Below are positions 5,325 through 6,421 of a DNA stretch of 6,421 nucleotides, piece by piece. Each line of letters begins with the position of its first letter. Within the stretch, counting starts at the first letter, position 1. Position numbers and translations under genes: made by a program. Below the pieces are notes generated by a model, which saw only the letters and a list, made by a program, of their open reading frames with translations, did not search any database and was not told the DNA's origin. The stretch spans positions 6,221 through 12,641 of the forward strand of contig DIVQ01000159.1 of assembly GCA_002423325.1 (NCBI GenBank), in the 5' to 3' direction. This DNA comes from Anaerolineales bacterium UBA6128. Its GTDB lineage: Bacteria; Chloroflexota; Anaerolineae; UBA1429.

Positions 5325-6421
5325 CCGCTCTGTCCCTCGGCAGCGGCGCCGCGGCCCGCGAGCATACCGGTCGTAAAGGCGAACTGCAGATTGTAGCCGC
5401 CACACGGCCCCACCACGTCCAGCACCTCGCCCGCCAGGTGCAGCCCCGGCACGCGCAGCGATGCCATCGTGGTGGGATCAACCTCGCTCACCGACACGCC
5501 GCCCGCCGAGACCTGCGCCTGCTGAAACCCGCGCGTCCCGGTCACGCGCAGCGGCAGCGCCGTCAGCGTGCGATCCAGACGCTCCAGGTCCACCTGCGAC
5601 ACGTCCGTCATGCGCGCTTCGGTGGAGATGTCCGCCATCGAGAGCAATACCACGGGCACCTTGGCCGGGAGCACCGCCCCGAGCAGCACGCGCAGCGGCC
5701 AGGATGTGCCGCGCTTGGCCGCCAGCAACTCGAGCAGTTCGTCGTGAGCCCAGGGCGCGAGGTTAAGCGTCAGCCGCAGGTCCGAGCCCGGCCGCGCGCT
5801 CACCAGGTGGCTGAGGTCCATCGCGCCGGGGCCACTCAGGCCCGTCTGCGTGAACATGATGTTGCCGATGGTCTCGCCCAGCAGGCGCTCGCCCTCGCGG
5901 AGCTCCAGCCCCGCGTCCAGGCGCACGCCCTGCAGCGCGTTGAGCGCCCGCATGTCGGCCAGCAGCGGCGCCAGCGCGGGGCGCAACGGCTCGATGTGGT
6001 GCCCGAGCCGCGCAAGCACCGGGAACAGCTCGCCTGTCGCACCGAGCGCGGGGTAGGCCTTGCCGCCCGTCGCCAACACCACGCGGTCCATCGGGCGGCG
6101 ATCCTGCGGCGCCGCCATGCACAGCACGGGGCGACCGCCCTCGATCCGGATGTCGTGCACCTTGGTCTGCAGGTGCACCTGCACGCCGGCGACCTCCAGC
6201 GCCGCCGCCAAGGACTCCTGCACGGTGGCCGCGGCGTTCGAGACCGGATAGCACCAGCCGTCCTCGGTAGCGTAGGTCAGGATGCCCAGGTCGTGCAGGC
6301 GCCAGATCGTATCGGCGTGGCCGCAAAGATCCAACGCGGTCTGCAGCCAACGCTGGTCGGCGCAGGCGTACTTGTCAGCGGCCGCGTGGGCGTTGCTCAG
6401 GTTGCAGCGGCCGTTGCCGGT
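5321..6421 (-). CDS. HI0933/YhiN/BaiN-family FAD-dependent oxidoreductase, 5' end outside window
   Basis: The frame is open from the window edge (6421) to TGA at 5321-5323, giving 366 visible residues. Family members are about 400-420 residues, so about 40-50 N-terminal residues with the GxGxxG FAD-binding strand are missing. Signature stretches (edge residue = 1): TGNGRCNLSN at 1-10, the family hallmark; VLATGGKAYPALGATG at 115-130; GHHIEPLRPALAPL at 140-153; FTQTGLSGPGAMDLS at 190-204; AQVSAGGVSVSEVDP at 302-316; and the C-terminal FAD-contact block GEVLDVVGPCGGYNLQ at 331-346. The GDG that often follows ATG in relatives reads ELF here. The family comprises soluble flavoproteins. BaiN of bile-acid degraders is a reported reductase, but most members, including E. 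coli YhiN, have no settled substrate, so none is proposed. A TTG at 6334 lies inside the conserved region and is not the start. It is the first visible gene of the three-gene run; its promoter is outside the window. Confidence 0.93.
   Translation of the reverse strand, partial: TGNGRCNLSNAHAAADKYACADQRWLQTALDLCGHADTIWRLHDLGILTYATEDGWCYPVSNAAATVQESLAAALEVAGVQVHLQTKVHDIRIEGGRPVLCMAAPQDRRPMDRVVLATGGKAYPALGATGELFPVLARLGHHIEPLRPALAPLLADMRALNALQGVRLDAGLELREGERLLGETIGNIMFTQTGLSGPGAMDLSHLVSARPGSDLRLTLNLAPWAHDELLELLAAKRGTSWPLRVLLGAVLPAKVPVVLLSMADISTEARMTDVSQVDLERLDRTLTALPLRVTGTRGFQQAQVSAGGVSVSEVDPTTMASLRVPGLHLAGEVLDVVGPCGGYNLQFAFTTGMLAGRGAAAEGQSG

Noticed and set aside
5325..5405. In-frame upstream start giving the membrane protein 27 extra N-terminal residues
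   Set aside because: It would overlap the flavoprotein end by 85 bases and add an Arg-rich stretch; the ATGA start is better placed.

Overview
The window is high-GC DNA (well above 60% by eye, not counted exactly) and is almost entirely coding. The tandem DNRLRE-type surface repeats joined by Pro-Thr linkers, together with the gene styles, suggest a bacterium of the Chloroflexota (Anaerolineae-like). That assignment is inference: no rRNA or marker gene is present.

Layout. The plus strand (nt 1-3302) carries the 3' part of one very large gene for a modular, probably exported protein. It begins inside one DNRLRE repeat and continues through four complete repeats of about 180 residues separated by Pro/Thr linkers. 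It ends with two copies of a roughly 83-residue domain and a stop at 3300-3302. The 85-base gap at 3303-3387 holds a strong hairpin placed almost symmetrically between two convergent genes. It probably terminates transcription from both sides.

The minus strand (nt 6421 down to 3388) carries three genes in one tight run. First comes a 5'-truncated HI0933/YhiN/BaiN-family flavoprotein (open at the window edge, stop at 5321). Next is a 372-residue multi-spanning membrane protein whose ATG overlaps the flavoprotein stop as ATGA. Last, 26 bases further on and behind a clear Shine-Dalgarno sequence, is a 263-residue SDR-family protein whose usual catalytic Tyr and Lys are replaced by Ser and Arg. 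The spacing suggests one transcript whose promoter lies outside the window. The shared purpose of the three genes is not evident.

I see no mobile element, CRISPR array, RNA gene, phage gene or obvious defence system. The points most worth a second look are the altered active site of the SDR protein, the single Cys at the same place in three consecutive DNRLRE repeats, the stepwise shortening of the linkers toward the C-terminus, and the duplicated C-terminal domain. All are modest; I found no clearly new system.
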